Positions 25,662 through 33,684 of a stretch of 64,000 bases of DNA are shown here, piece by piece. The number at the start of each line of letters is the position of its first letter. The first letter of the stretch is position 1. Source of the stretch: CBDHFN01 sp965262605 (GTDB lineage Bacteria > Pseudomonadota > Alphaproteobacteria > JASGCL01); contig CBDHFN010000003.1 in NCBI GenBank assembly GCA_965262605.1, positions 1,364,001 to 1,428,000 of the forward strand. The letters run 5' to 3'. Below the pieces are notes generated by a model. That model searched no databases. It was not told where the DNA came from and saw nothing but the letters and a program-made list of their open reading frames with translations. The position numbers and the translations under genes were made by a program.

Positions 25662-25978
25662 TATCTTTCTCCTTTTAATTTTGATAATTCTGCTTTTAAT
25701 TTTATGTTTTCATCTTCTAGGTCTTTAATAGTGCTAACGGGACTATTATATTTTTTCCAGAGTTTATCAATTTCTTCATTGTCCATTTTTAAGATAAAAT
25801 CAGAAAATTTATAAATAAAATTCAAACCTTCTATTTTTAAATTATCATTATTATGACAAAAAACTTCAAGAAATTTAATTAATTCTTGACGAATTAATTT
25901 TATAATTCTCCCCTTTATCCCAGCCCAATCTATAATCTTGTCTTCAATATATTCTGATAATCCACCCCAAATGCTCAT
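25661..25978 (-). CDS. Small helical protein of unknown function
   Basis: The ATG at 25978 (105 residues) is chosen because a GGGAG ribosome site lies 8 nt before it; a longer frame from 26032 has no such site. The protein begins MSIWGGLSEYIEDK and ends in a coiled coil (DLEDENIKLKAELSKLKGER). Paired with the membrane coiled-coil protein that follows, and lying inside the direct-repeat-bounded cassette. Function unknown. Confidence 0.58.
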   Translation of the reverse strand: MSIWGGLSEYIEDKIIDWAGIKGRIIKLIRQELIKFLEVFCHNNDNLKIEGLNFIYKFSDFILKMDNEEIDKLWKKYNSPVSTIKDLEDENIKLKAELSKLKGER

Positions 25979-26094
25979 AATAAATTCTCCCGCAATTAAA
26001 TTAAAAATAATTGTAATTTTCTTTTTTGTCAAGCTTTAATAATGACAATTTTATAGGCGCGCGAATATCTAGAATTTTTTAAGATAAAAAAATA

Positions 26095-26772
26095 TTATTG
26101 CCATGCGTCTCTTATTAAACCGATATGCACTAATTCATGGGGTTTTGGCTTGCCATTAAAGCTTATGATTCGGGGTTTAGCAAATTTTTCAGCCGATAAA
26201 ATCATTTCTTCGCCGCGTTTTTCCAAAACTCCGAATTTAAATGATTGCACAAGGTCGGGAAAATGCTCGTCAAGATATAAAACATGCTTTAATTTTGGCG
26301 CAATCCAAACTTGGTCGCCACCGGGAAAATCACGCAATTGCGGGTAATTTGCAATAAATTCATTAAAAATATGCCGCATTGTCCCTTTTTTAATCACAAC
26401 GCATGCCGAAGCAAATTTCGTATTCATCCAATGAATATAATCTTGCCAACAAGCGATTTCTTGAGTGTTTTTCAGCGCAAATTCAATAACATCGGTTAAA
26501 TCGCGTTGAATAATTTGATCTAAATCAAGATAAACCAGCCAGCCTTCGGGGCATAAATCCGAATAAACATACATTTTATTCCACCAGCCATAAAATAGTT
26601 GCGGAATAGGAATCGGGGTAATTTGCGGGATTAAATTTTGCGGCGTATCCGAAAAGCAATAAGCTTGAAAATTCATTTGGCAATTGCGCTTGAACGAATT
26701 ATATAATTTATTCGCATATTCCGAATGGTATGCTTGGGTTTGCACCATAATAAGTGAAAAATCAGTGGTCAT
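26095..26772 (-). CDS. Glycosyltransferase-like protein (GT-A fold)
   Basis: About 225 residues from the ATG at 26772, which overlaps the folB stop by 11 nt. It begins with FSLIMVQTQAYHSEYANKLYNS, has a YSDLCPEGWLVYLDLDQII segment with a D-x-D nucleotide-sugar motif, and FPGGDQVWI near residue 160. This layout fits small hypothetical glycosyltransferases related to family 8. A remnant of the same C-terminus lies at 25212-25263. Confidence 0.7.
   Translation of the reverse strand: MTTDFSLIMVQTQAYHSEYANKLYNSFKRNCQMNFQAYCFSDTPQNLIPQITPIPIPQLFYGWWNKMYVYSDLCPEGWLVYLDLDQIIQRDLTDVIEFALKNTQEIACWQDYIHWMNTKFASACVVIKKGTMRHIFNEFIANYPQLRDFPGGDQVWIAPKLKHVLYLDEHFPDLVQSFKFGVLEKRGEEMILSAEKFAKPRIISFNGKPKPHELVHIGLIRDAWQ
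26112..26146 (+). repeat. 35-bp direct repeat, right copy
   Basis: Identical to 25229-25263; lies within the 3' coding end of the glycosyltransferase. Confidence 0.8.
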
Positions 26773-27121
26773 TACGGCTTTCCTTCCAAATAATTGATGG
26801 GGTTGCTTGGTCTTGCAGAATATTAGGCTTGGTAATTTCAACTTCGCAATTTAGGATATTATCAAGATTTAAGCAAAATCGGCAAATTTCTTGGGCAAGC
26901 GTTTCCAATAATTCTACATGCGGCATGGTTTCTAAGGTTTTTAGGAAATTAAAAATATCATCATATCGCCCAACATTTTGAATATTGGGTATTTTTGGCT
27001 TTAAAACAGAGCATTTCAGCGAAATAATCACGGATTGATGGGCGATTTTTTCATAATCAAAAAAGCCAATTTTTAAATTACAATGAAAATTATTAATTAA
27101 GATAAGGTATGTGTCGTTCAT
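26762..27121 (-). CDS. folB: Dihydroneopterin aldolase FolB
   Basis: A 119-residue FolB, which cleaves 7,8-dihydroneopterin to hydroxymethyldihydropterin in folate synthesis. Recognisable are the IGFFDYEKIAHQSVIISL strand pair with the conserved Gly, the RYDDIFNFLK segment, and LLETLAQEIC with the active-site Glu. It is divergent from the folP-folK fusion 45 nt away, so the three central pterin steps are encoded together. Confidence 0.9.
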   Translation of the reverse strand: MNDTYLILINNFHCNLKIGFFDYEKIAHQSVIISLKCSVLKPKIPNIQNVGRYDDIFNFLKTLETMPHVELLETLAQEICRFCLNLDNILNCEVEITKPNILQDQATPSIIWKESRNDH

Positions 27122-27166
27122 ATGATAGTATTATCAATATTTACCCATATAATCAACCATTAAATC

Positions 27167-28462
27167 ATGCAATTTCAACGAATCATACAAAATCGGCAAA
27201 AGCCATGTATAATGGCGATAGTCAATCTTACTCCTGATAGTTTTTCGGGTGATGGCATATTGCACAGCGATGCCCCGATTTTACGGCATATTACGCATTT
27301 ATTGCAATCTGGCGCAGATTTAATTGACTTAGGGGCAGAATCTACAAGACCGGGCGCGCAAATTATTGATGCGCAAACCGAACAAGCAAGACTTTTGCCG
27401 CAATTAAAATCCATTCGCCAAGAATTTCCACAATTATTAATTTCTGTTGATACTTACAAGCCAAGCACCGCCAAAAAGTCTTTGGATTTGGGCGCAAATA
27501 TTATTAACGACATTAATGGTTTTGGCGACCCAGAAATGGTGCAAGCCTGTATAAGTGCCGAACAAATTATAGTCATGCACAATAACGCAAAGTTTCGTAA
27601 AACTTTTATTAATTCATATCAAACTGATGATAAAAATCATGCTTCTGTGCCGAATATTTTAGATTTTTTTGTTGATAAAATAAAATTTCTCCAAGAAAAT
27701 TCTTACCAAAAATCTCAAATAATCATTGACCCGGGCTTGGGTTTTGGCAAGACTATCCCCGATTCCATGGAAATTATCGCAAATTTGGCGCAATTTGCGC
27801 AATTGGGTTGCGCCAGTCTTATCGGGGTAAGCCGTAAAAGCTTTTTGGGTAAAATTTGCGGGCGAAATATTAACGAACGCATGGCGGCGTCTTTATCAGT
27901 GTGCGCCAATGCTTTTCATGCGGGCACGGAAATTATTCGCGTGCATGATGTCAAAGAATCGTTTGATTTTCTTAATGCTACCCAAGCGATTGCGTCAAGA
28001 TATAATAATATTTGTTATATAGCACTAGGTTCAAATTTGGGTGATAAACACGCAAATTTAGCGAAATGTCATGAATATTTGCAAAAATTAGGGAATATCA
28101 CGCAATTTTCAAGCATTCATAGCACCGAAAACCCTTATTTAGTCAATCAACCTTTATTCGCCAATCAAGTCATTGCCTTGCAAACAAATATAGAACCGCC
28201 CGTGCTTTTGAATGAACTTAAAAAAATAGAATCAATGATGGGGCGCGATTTTAACGAAGTGCGTAATGGACCACGCATTATTGATTGCGATATTATCGCA
28301 TTTGGCGATTTAATTTATGCCGATGAAAATTTGCAAATACCGCATAAAATGGCGCAAATGCGCGATTTTGTGCTTAAACCCATGGCGGAAATTGCGCCAT
28401 ATTACCGATTTCGTGATTCTGGATTTAATGTTTTAGAATTATTAAATAAAATAAATAATTGA
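27167..28462 (+). CDS. Fused dihydropteroate synthase-HPPK (FolP-FolK)
   Basis: A 431-residue bifunctional folate enzyme. Residues 1 to about 275 are dihydropteroate synthase: IMAIVNLTPDSFSGDG, DLGAESTRPGA, SVDTYKP, NDINGFGDPEM, DPGLGFGKT and the GVSRKSFLG loop. Residues from about 283 are hydroxymethyldihydropterin pyrophosphokinase: CYIALGSNLGDK and GPRIIDCDIIAFGD. The order FolP-FolK is the reverse of the better-known FolK-FolP fusions. A TATAAT lies 15 nt before the ATG and no ribosome site is evident. Confidence 0.93.
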   Translation: MQFQRIIQNRQKPCIMAIVNLTPDSFSGDGILHSDAPILRHITHLLQSGADLIDLGAESTRPGAQIIDAQTEQARLLPQLKSIRQEFPQLLISVDTYKPSTAKKSLDLGANIINDINGFGDPEMVQACISAEQIIVMHNNAKFRKTFINSYQTDDKNHASVPNILDFFVDKIKFLQENSYQKSQIIIDPGLGFGKTIPDSMEIIANLAQFAQLGCASLIGVSRKSFLGKICGRNINERMAASLSVCANAFHAGTEIIRVHDVKESFDFLNATQAIASRYNNICYIALGSNLGDKHANLAKCHEYLQKLGNITQFSSIHSTENPYLVNQPLFANQVIALQTNIEPPVLLNELKKIESMMGRDFNEVRNGPRIIDCDIIAFGDLIYADENLQIPHKMAQMRDFVLKPMAEIAPYYRFRDSGFNVLELLNKINN

Positions 28463-28477
28463 AAGATATAAATATTA

Positions 28478-29158
28478 ATGAATATTTCATTGCTTTTTTT
28501 AAGCCTTTTTTTAGGATTTATTCATAGTTTTGATGCCGACCATATTTTTACCATTACGGCGTTAAACAGCGAAAAAAAATCAAAATTTCAGCAAATTAAA
28601 AATGCTTTATTTTGGGGAATCGGACATGCGGGCACGATAATTTTATTTGCGATATTATATTTTATTATTCAAGAATTTTATAATTGGCAATTAAATGAAA
28701 ATTTAGAATTTTGGTTTGATTTAATTGTTGGTTTGACAATGTTTGGCATGGCAATATTCATCATAAAACGCCATAGCCATCATTTTCATTGGCATACGCA
28801 TCGTGGCAAAATTCATTGGCATTTTCATAATCATCAAACAAATAATGATTCGCACCATCACCATCAACATGGTTATTGGCAATCGTTATTTATGGGTTTT
28901 TTGCATGGTTTAGCGGGTTCAACGCCAATAATTATTATCATGTTGCAAAAATCTTTGGGAAAAATTGCCAGCTTGGTCAATATCAGCGTGTTTGCATTCG
29001 GCACGATTTTAGGAATGATAATTTTTTCAGGAATATTTGCGATTCCGATGCAGTATTTACGGCATAATCATCAAAAAATCTATTTTTTCAGCCGAATTTT
29101 TTGGGCTTTGGTCATGGCAGTCGTTGGCTTTAATTTGATTTTCGGTTTTTTTTGGTAA
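28478..29158 (+). CDS. NiCoT-like nickel/cobalt transporter
   Basis: A 226-residue protein with about six transmembrane segments. His16, Asp21 and His22 form the HX4DH signature (HSFDADH) of nickel/cobalt transporters. A GIGHAGTI segment lies in the second helix region, and a central loop of about 40 residues is very rich in His (about 96-130) and probably gathers metal. The second half repeats the pattern (FMGFLHGLAGSTP). It could be an importer or an RcnA-like efflux protein. It follows folP-folK by 15 nt. Confidence 0.75.
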   Translation: MNISLLFLSLFLGFIHSFDADHIFTITALNSEKKSKFQQIKNALFWGIGHAGTIILFAILYFIIQEFYNWQLNENLEFWFDLIVGLTMFGMAIFIIKRHSHHFHWHTHRGKIHWHFHNHQTNNDSHHHHQHGYWQSLFMGFLHGLAGSTPIIIIMLQKSLGKIASLVNISVFAFGTILGMIIFSGIFAIPMQYLRHNHQKIYFFSRIFWALVMAVVGFNLIFGFFW

Positions 29159-29184
29159 TTTATTGATTGCCGTATACTTAATTT

Positions 29185-29589
29185 TTATTGTGGTATTGAT
29201 TCAAAAATTACCATTGCTTGCGCCATGCCAGATTCATCGGTTAAGGAAATATGAAAATGGGCAATTTTGCCTTCGCCCATTAAGCTTTGCGCAATTTGCC
29301 AAGTTTTATTATGTAATTTGAGCGTAGGCTTGCCAGAAAGCAAATGAATAATTTCAATATCCCGCCAAGCGACACCATGGCGAAAACCAGTGCCGATTGC
29401 CTTGGATAAAGCCTCTTTGGCGGCAAAAAGCATCGCATATCGCCTATAAGATTTATCCAAACCGCGCTTATCGCAATAGGCTTGTTCATGCGCGGTGAAA
29501 CAACGATTTTTAAATCTTGCGCCAAATTTATTGCATGCCGCTTCAATGCGGGATATTTTGCATAAATCTGTGCCAATACCGATAATCAT
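29185..29589 (-). CDS. acpS: Holo-[acyl-carrier-protein] synthase AcpS
   Basis: A 134-residue AcpS that attaches phosphopantetheine to acyl carrier protein. It opens with IIGIGTDLCKISRIE (magnesium-binding Asp), has RYAMLFAAKEALSKAIGTGF (the catalytic Glu-Lys region) and ends with HISLTDESGMAQAMVI. The ATG at 29589 is preferred over an upstream frame because it lies 1 nt after the rsh stop. Confidence 0.95.
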   Translation of the reverse strand: MIIGIGTDLCKISRIEAACNKFGARFKNRCFTAHEQAYCDKRGLDKSYRRYAMLFAAKEALSKAIGTGFRHGVAWRDIEIIHLLSGKPTLKLHNKTWQIAQSLMGEGKIAHFHISLTDESGMAQAMVIFESIPQ

Positions 29590-29590
29590 T

Positions 29591-31714
29591 TTAAATTTCC
29601 CCGGCAATCACGCGTTTAATATCGCTTATGCCTTGAATTTGCGCCATGGCTTTCATTAATTCTTGCAATTGATTTAAGTCAATAACTTCAACTTCTGTTA
29701 AAATTTTAAAATAATCCGAATTTCGTTCAATAAATTTTAAATCCGAAATATTGCACCCAAATTCAGCGATGATATTGGTAATGCGCGATAACATGCCCGG
29801 GCGATTGCCCAAATTTAATGTAATTTCCGAAGTAAAAATTGTGTTGTAATTTTTGCGTTTTTCCCAACGAATCACCCGCATTCTATCTGGATATGCTTTA
29901 TATTGTGCAGTTTTTGGGCATTCTTGACGATGAATTGTCAATGATTCGCCTAAATTAACAAACCCAATGATATTATCACCCGGAATTGGCAAGCAACAAG
30001 TTGAAAATTTCACACCCGCCCCCGGGGTAAAATTATTGACAATAATTGGATTTGCGCTGGAAATATTTTTAACTTCAAAATTATTTTTATAATGGGGGAA
30101 CATCGCCACCAAGACATCTTTGGCGTTAATGATGCCTTCGCCGACTCGTTGAAAAATTGAAACCGAATTTTTGGCATTAAATGCTTTATACGCAAGTTGT
30201 AAGTGAGATTTGCGGATTTGCAAGCCATATTCATTTAATAATCGGTATAATTCATCGCGCCCGATTTTGATATTTTGTTCCGAATTTAATTCGCGCAACC
30301 GCCGATTTATTGCATTTTTTGCGCGGTGTGTGCTGACATGGCTAAGCCATTCTTGTTTTGGTTCGCCCTTGGCGTTAAGAAATATTTCAATTGTATCACC
30401 AGTTTTTAATTTTGTGTCAATTAATCTTCGTGCGCCGTTGACTTTGGCATAATCATATTTATTGCCAATTTTTCGTTCATGTAAGGCATATGCAAAATCT
30501 AAAACCGATGCGCCAACAGGCAATTCTTTCATTTCATGTTTGGGGGTAAAGACAAAAATTTTATCTTTATATAATGATAATTTTGCAATTTCCTTAAAGT
30601 CAACCGAATTACCATCATCAATGGAATCAATAATTTGTTTTAAGAAATTAAGGCTATCTTGGCGCGATTCCACCAAAGCTGTGCCATGTTTATATGCCCA
30701 ATGCGCCGCAATGCCATATTCAGCAAATTGGTGCATTTCACGGGTGCGAATTTGCACTTCAATGCGCTTGCCAAGCTTATCATTTACAATCGTATGGATT
30801 GATTGATAGCCATTGGATTTGGGGCTGGAGATATAATCTTTGAATCTGCCGGGCATGACCTTGCAATGTTCATGAACTTTACATAAAGCTTTATAGCAAT
30901 CCATGACATTATCCGTGATGATGCGAAATGCCATTATATCCGAAAGATTTTCAATTTCCATATGCTTATTGTGCATTTTATTGTAAATAGAATAGGGGTG
31001 CTTTTTGCGTCCGCGAATTTGGCATGGCAAATTAATTTCTTCCATCATTAAATTTAGATTGCTGATGATTCTTTCAACTTCATCAACATCATATAATTCA
31101 TCAAGTCGGTTATTAATATATTCATAATGCTGGTTGTCTAAGACTTGAAATGCAATATCTGCCATTTCATCGCCCCACGATTTTAGCCCGATTCGTTCGG
31201 ATAAAGGCACATAAATATCAATCGTTTCTTGGGCTTTTTGGCTTTTTTTATCAAAATTTTGTATGTAATTTAAGGTGCGCATGTTATGCAATCTGTCCGC
31301 AAGCTTGACAATTAAAACCCTGACATCTTGCAAGGATGCTAAAATTAATTTACGCAGATTTTCACCTTGAACGGCTTGTTTATTTAATTGTTTGTTTACC
31401 TCATCAATTTTGGTTACGCCGTCCACTAAATTTTTAACTTCTTCGCCAAATTTTTCTTGAATTTCTTCTAAGGTTGCGTCTGTGTCCTCCACCGTGTCAT
31501 GCAGTAATCCGGTTAAAATAGTCGGAATATCCATTTTTTTTTCGGCTAAAATTGCGGCAACTGACAAGGGGTGTATAAAATAAGGTTCACCGGAAGCGCG
31601 TTTTTGATGCTGATGTTTAGTCAAGGCAAAGACATAAGCCTTATTCAAAATTGCTTCATCGCAATCTTGAATATATTCGCTTACTCTTTCTACTAACTCA
31701 AATTGACGCAACAT
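29591..31714 (-). CDS. Bifunctional (p)ppGpp synthetase/hydrolase (Rel/SpoT homologue)
   Basis: About 707 residues from the ATG at 31714, which has an AGGA ribosome site; the frame extends to a TTG inside a repeat element, which is unlikely to be used. The hydrolase HD domain is intact (LLHDTVEDTDA), followed by the synthetase domain (SPKSNGYQSIHTIV), a TGS domain (KIFVFTPKHEMKELPVGASVLDFAYALH) and a C-terminal ACT domain. As the single long RSH of an alphaproteobacterium it should both make and remove (p)ppGpp. A dispersed repeat lies immediately upstream, where its promoter should be. Confidence 0.94.
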   Translation of the reverse strand: MLRQFELVERVSEYIQDCDEAILNKAYVFALTKHQHQKRASGEPYFIHPLSVAAILAEKKMDIPTILTGLLHDTVEDTDATLEEIQEKFGEEVKNLVDGVTKIDEVNKQLNKQAVQGENLRKLILASLQDVRVLIVKLADRLHNMRTLNYIQNFDKKSQKAQETIDIYVPLSERIGLKSWGDEMADIAFQVLDNQHYEYINNRLDELYDVDEVERIISNLNLMMEEINLPCQIRGRKKHPYSIYNKMHNKHMEIENLSDIMAFRIITDNVMDCYKALCKVHEHCKVMPGRFKDYISSPKSNGYQSIHTIVNDKLGKRIEVQIRTREMHQFAEYGIAAHWAYKHGTALVESRQDSLNFLKQIIDSIDDGNSVDFKEIAKLSLYKDKIFVFTPKHEMKELPVGASVLDFAYALHERKIGNKYDYAKVNGARRLIDTKLKTGDTIEIFLNAKGEPKQEWLSHVSTHRAKNAINRRLRELNSEQNIKIGRDELYRLLNEYGLQIRKSHLQLAYKAFNAKNSVSIFQRVGEGIINAKDVLVAMFPHYKNNFEVKNISSANPIIVNNFTPGAGVKFSTCCLPIPGDNIIGFVNLGESLTIHRQECPKTAQYKAYPDRMRVIRWEKRKNYNTIFTSEITLNLGNRPGMLSRITNIIAEFGCNISDLKFIERNSDYFKILTEVEVIDLNQLQELMKAMAQIQGISDIKRVIAGEI

Positions 31715-31732
31715 ATTTTTTCCTAATATATC

Positions 31733-31909
31733 CTGATTCCCCAATAGTATTAAAAATTATCATCGCTAACGGGATTAAATATTTTAAGTTTAAGAGGGAT
31801 TTTTTCTCTGTGCTAACGCAACAGCTCAAAATCCCCCTTAACAACCCCCTTTATAGTCAAAATTTGACCAATAGTTTTATTTTAAATCTATTGGGTATTT
31901 TGACTATTT
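31733..31909. repeat. Dispersed palindromic repeat, copy A
   Basis: About 175 bp closely matching 55490-55662. It contains two inverted-repeat structures: an outer GGGATTTT/AAAATCCC pair around 31795-31837 and a hairpin at 31853-31907 (11-bp perfect outer stem, then CCAATAG/CTATTGG). The hairpin arms differ from copy B in a compensating way. It sits just upstream of the rsh start. Confidence 0.85.
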
Positions 31910-31968
31910 ATTGTTAAATAATATCAAGTTAACTCAGAAATACAAGAAAATTTTTAATTACTCATTTG

Positions 31969-32016
31969 TATACTTGTTTTAATAATATTAATATGATATA
32001 TTTTATTAATGAACAG
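31969..32016 (+). repeat. 48-bp direct repeat, upstream copy (promoter plus start codon)
   Basis: Identical to 32089-32136, offset 120 bp. It includes the same -35, -10 and ATG as the acyltransferase gene, but the frame after this ATG stops after three codons. Confidence 0.9.
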
Positions 32017-32088
32017 ATGAAGTATTTGAGCATTTTGAGTGTGTTTTTAACCGATTAGTTCACAGAAAAAACTTAATGCAACAAACTA

Positions 32089-32136
32089 TATACTTGTTTT
32101 AATAATATTAATATGATATATTTTATTAATGAACAG
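32089..32136 (+). repeat. 48-bp direct repeat, downstream copy
   Basis: The copy that drives the acyltransferase gene; covers its promoter and first codons. Confidence 0.9.
32094..32122 (+). promoter_or_regulatory. Sigma-70 promoter of the acyltransferase gene, probably leaderless
   Basis: TTGTTT (32094-32099), 17-nt spacer, TATATT (32117-32122), then only 6 nt to the ATG at 32129, leaving no room for a ribosome site. An identical promoter lies 120 bp upstream. Confidence 0.65.
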
Positions 32137-33151
32137 AGTAATTGGATTTGACTTTATCAGGGGTTTATGCGCTTTGGGGGTGGTTTTGCACCATTTATCG
32201 CATTGGCTCGGCGGACCGGCATTTGTAAATTTTGGCATTTATGCCGTTTATGCTTTTTTTGTGTTAGCAGGCTCGTCGCTTTATATTGCTTATTCGCATA
32301 AAATAAGCTCTGACAAAGGCTTAATTGAATATTACACTGGGCGCATCGGCAGGATTTTACCTTTATTTATACTAGTCACCATCTGTTATATGGCTTTGTC
32401 AATTTTAGAAGGGCGCATTTCAATCAACGAAGTAATGAAATTTTTCATTAATGCCAGCTTGATTTTTGGTTGGGGCAATCCCGGACAATTCGCCATTATA
32501 GAAGGCGGATGGTCGTTGGGGATAGAATTTGTATTTTATATCTCGTTCCCGATGATTGTAGTTTTTGCCCGCAGTAAATTTTGGCTATGGTTGGCAGTGT
32601 TATTATATTTAAGCCAGCAAATTTATATTCAACTTATTTTTGCGTCCGGTGATTTAAAGGAAAATTGGGTTGATTATACGCAATTTTTAAGCTTTGCTTT
32701 TTATTTTTTTATGGGCGCAGTGATTGGCGAGCGAATCATTAAAAAAGACTTGCCAGCTAATTCCAATTTAATGGCATTAATTTTTAGTATATGCTTGGCA
32801 ATTATTATAATTTGGTCGCCAGAATATACCGAAGAAACTCTTTTGGGGGCAAAGGGAAAAATCTTGCCGTTAATCAGCGTATTATTAATTTATTGCGGCG
32901 TGTATATTCAAGCACCTGAATCAATTAATAAAATTTTTCGTTTTTTGGGCGATACAAGCTATGGATTATATTTATTTCACCCGTTAATTTTCTTTTTTAT
33001 CGTGCGGGTTATTTATTGGAAACCCGAAAATGATTTGTTATTCGGGGCAATAATCATTGCTGCTTCGTATATAGTTGCCTATTGTTCCGTGCATTATTTT
33101 GAAACTCCTGTTAAAAATGCTTTTAAAAATTGGGTAAAATCAAAATTATGA
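32129..33151 (+). CDS. Acyltransferase family 3 membrane protein
   Basis: A 340-residue integral membrane acyltransferase (OafA/YrhL group) with about ten transmembrane segments. It begins IGFDFIRGLCALGVVLHHLSHW, containing the catalytic-type His in the first helix, followed by YYTGRIGRILPLF with the conserved Arg pair and EGGWSLGIEFVFYISFP. These enzymes O-acylate surface sugars, peptidoglycan or lipids; the substrate is not evident. Confidence 0.88.
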   Translation: MNRVIGFDFIRGLCALGVVLHHLSHWLGGPAFVNFGIYAVYAFFVLAGSSLYIAYSHKISSDKGLIEYYTGRIGRILPLFILVTICYMALSILEGRISINEVMKFFINASLIFGWGNPGQFAIIEGGWSLGIEFVFYISFPMIVVFARSKFWLWLAVLLYLSQQIYIQLIFASGDLKENWVDYTQFLSFAFYFFMGAVIGERIIKKDLPANSNLMALIFSICLAIIIIWSPEYTEETLLGAKGKILPLISVLLIYCGVYIQAPESINKIFRFLGDTSYGLYLFHPLIFFFIVRVIYWKPENDLLFGAIIIAASYIVAYCSVHYFETPVKNAFKNWVKSKL

Positions 33152-33324
33152 GGGTATAATTTTCTTAATACGCGATTTTTTATAGATTAATATTAGTTAT
33201 TTTTGAATAAAAACGACACTTTATTGAAAAAAATTATAGTAAATCTTAAATATATATTTACATTTACCAAAATTAATATATAATAAAGTTAATGAAAATT
33301 TTAGGTTAAAGGAATAGGGGCTTT

Positions 33325-33603
33325 ATGACTAAATCTGAACTTGTTGAACGATTATTAATTAAATTTCAATATCTTACACGCAAAGATGCGCAGTTAGCTG
33401 TTGATGTTTTTTTCAAGGAAATTCGCGAAAACTTACTGAACGATAGGGAAATCACGATTCGTGGTTTTGGGACTTTTTTTAATAAAAAGCGTAATAAGGC
33501 AATTGCCCGCAACCCACGAACGGGTGAAAAATTAACGATTGAAGCGCGTAAATTGCCTGCATTTAAAGCTGGAAAGAAAATTATATCCAGAATGAATGAT
33601 TAA
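33325..33603 (+). CDS. HU/IHF-family DNA-binding protein (IHF beta-like)
   Basis: A 92-residue protein with the HU/IHF fold: TKSELVERL at the start, DREITIRGFGTFFNKKR in the saddle, and a RNPRTGEKLTIEARKLPAFKAGK arm carrying the Pro that intercalates in DNA. The IRGFG and RNPRTG details favour IHF beta over HU. AT-rich sequence lies upstream; no clear promoter chosen. Confidence 0.88.
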   Translation: MTKSELVERLLIKFQYLTRKDAQLAVDVFFKEIRENLLNDREITIRGFGTFFNKKRNKAIARNPRTGEKLTIEARKLPAFKAGKKIISRMND

Positions 33604-33684
33604 TTTTTTAAAAAAATAGTTTTATTTTCAAAAAGAATAATATATAATTTAGCTAATTTAAATTTAAAAAAATAAGGATACTAA

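Larger units (their letters stand above)
31910..32128. other. Intergenic region with duplicated promoter and repeat fragments
   Basis: AT-rich, no gene. It holds the first copy of the 48-bp promoter repeat, a 31-bp segment (32027-32057) also found at 38359-38389, and a sequence at 32070-32087 matching one terminal inverted repeat of the element at 35996-36181. It looks like an accumulation of small insertions. Confidence 0.65.

Noticed and set aside
31651..31917. Open frame through repeat copy A, similar to one through copy B at 55399-55629
   Set aside because: The shared translation comes from a shared non-coding repeat; the covarying hairpins favour a structural DNA/RNA element over protein.
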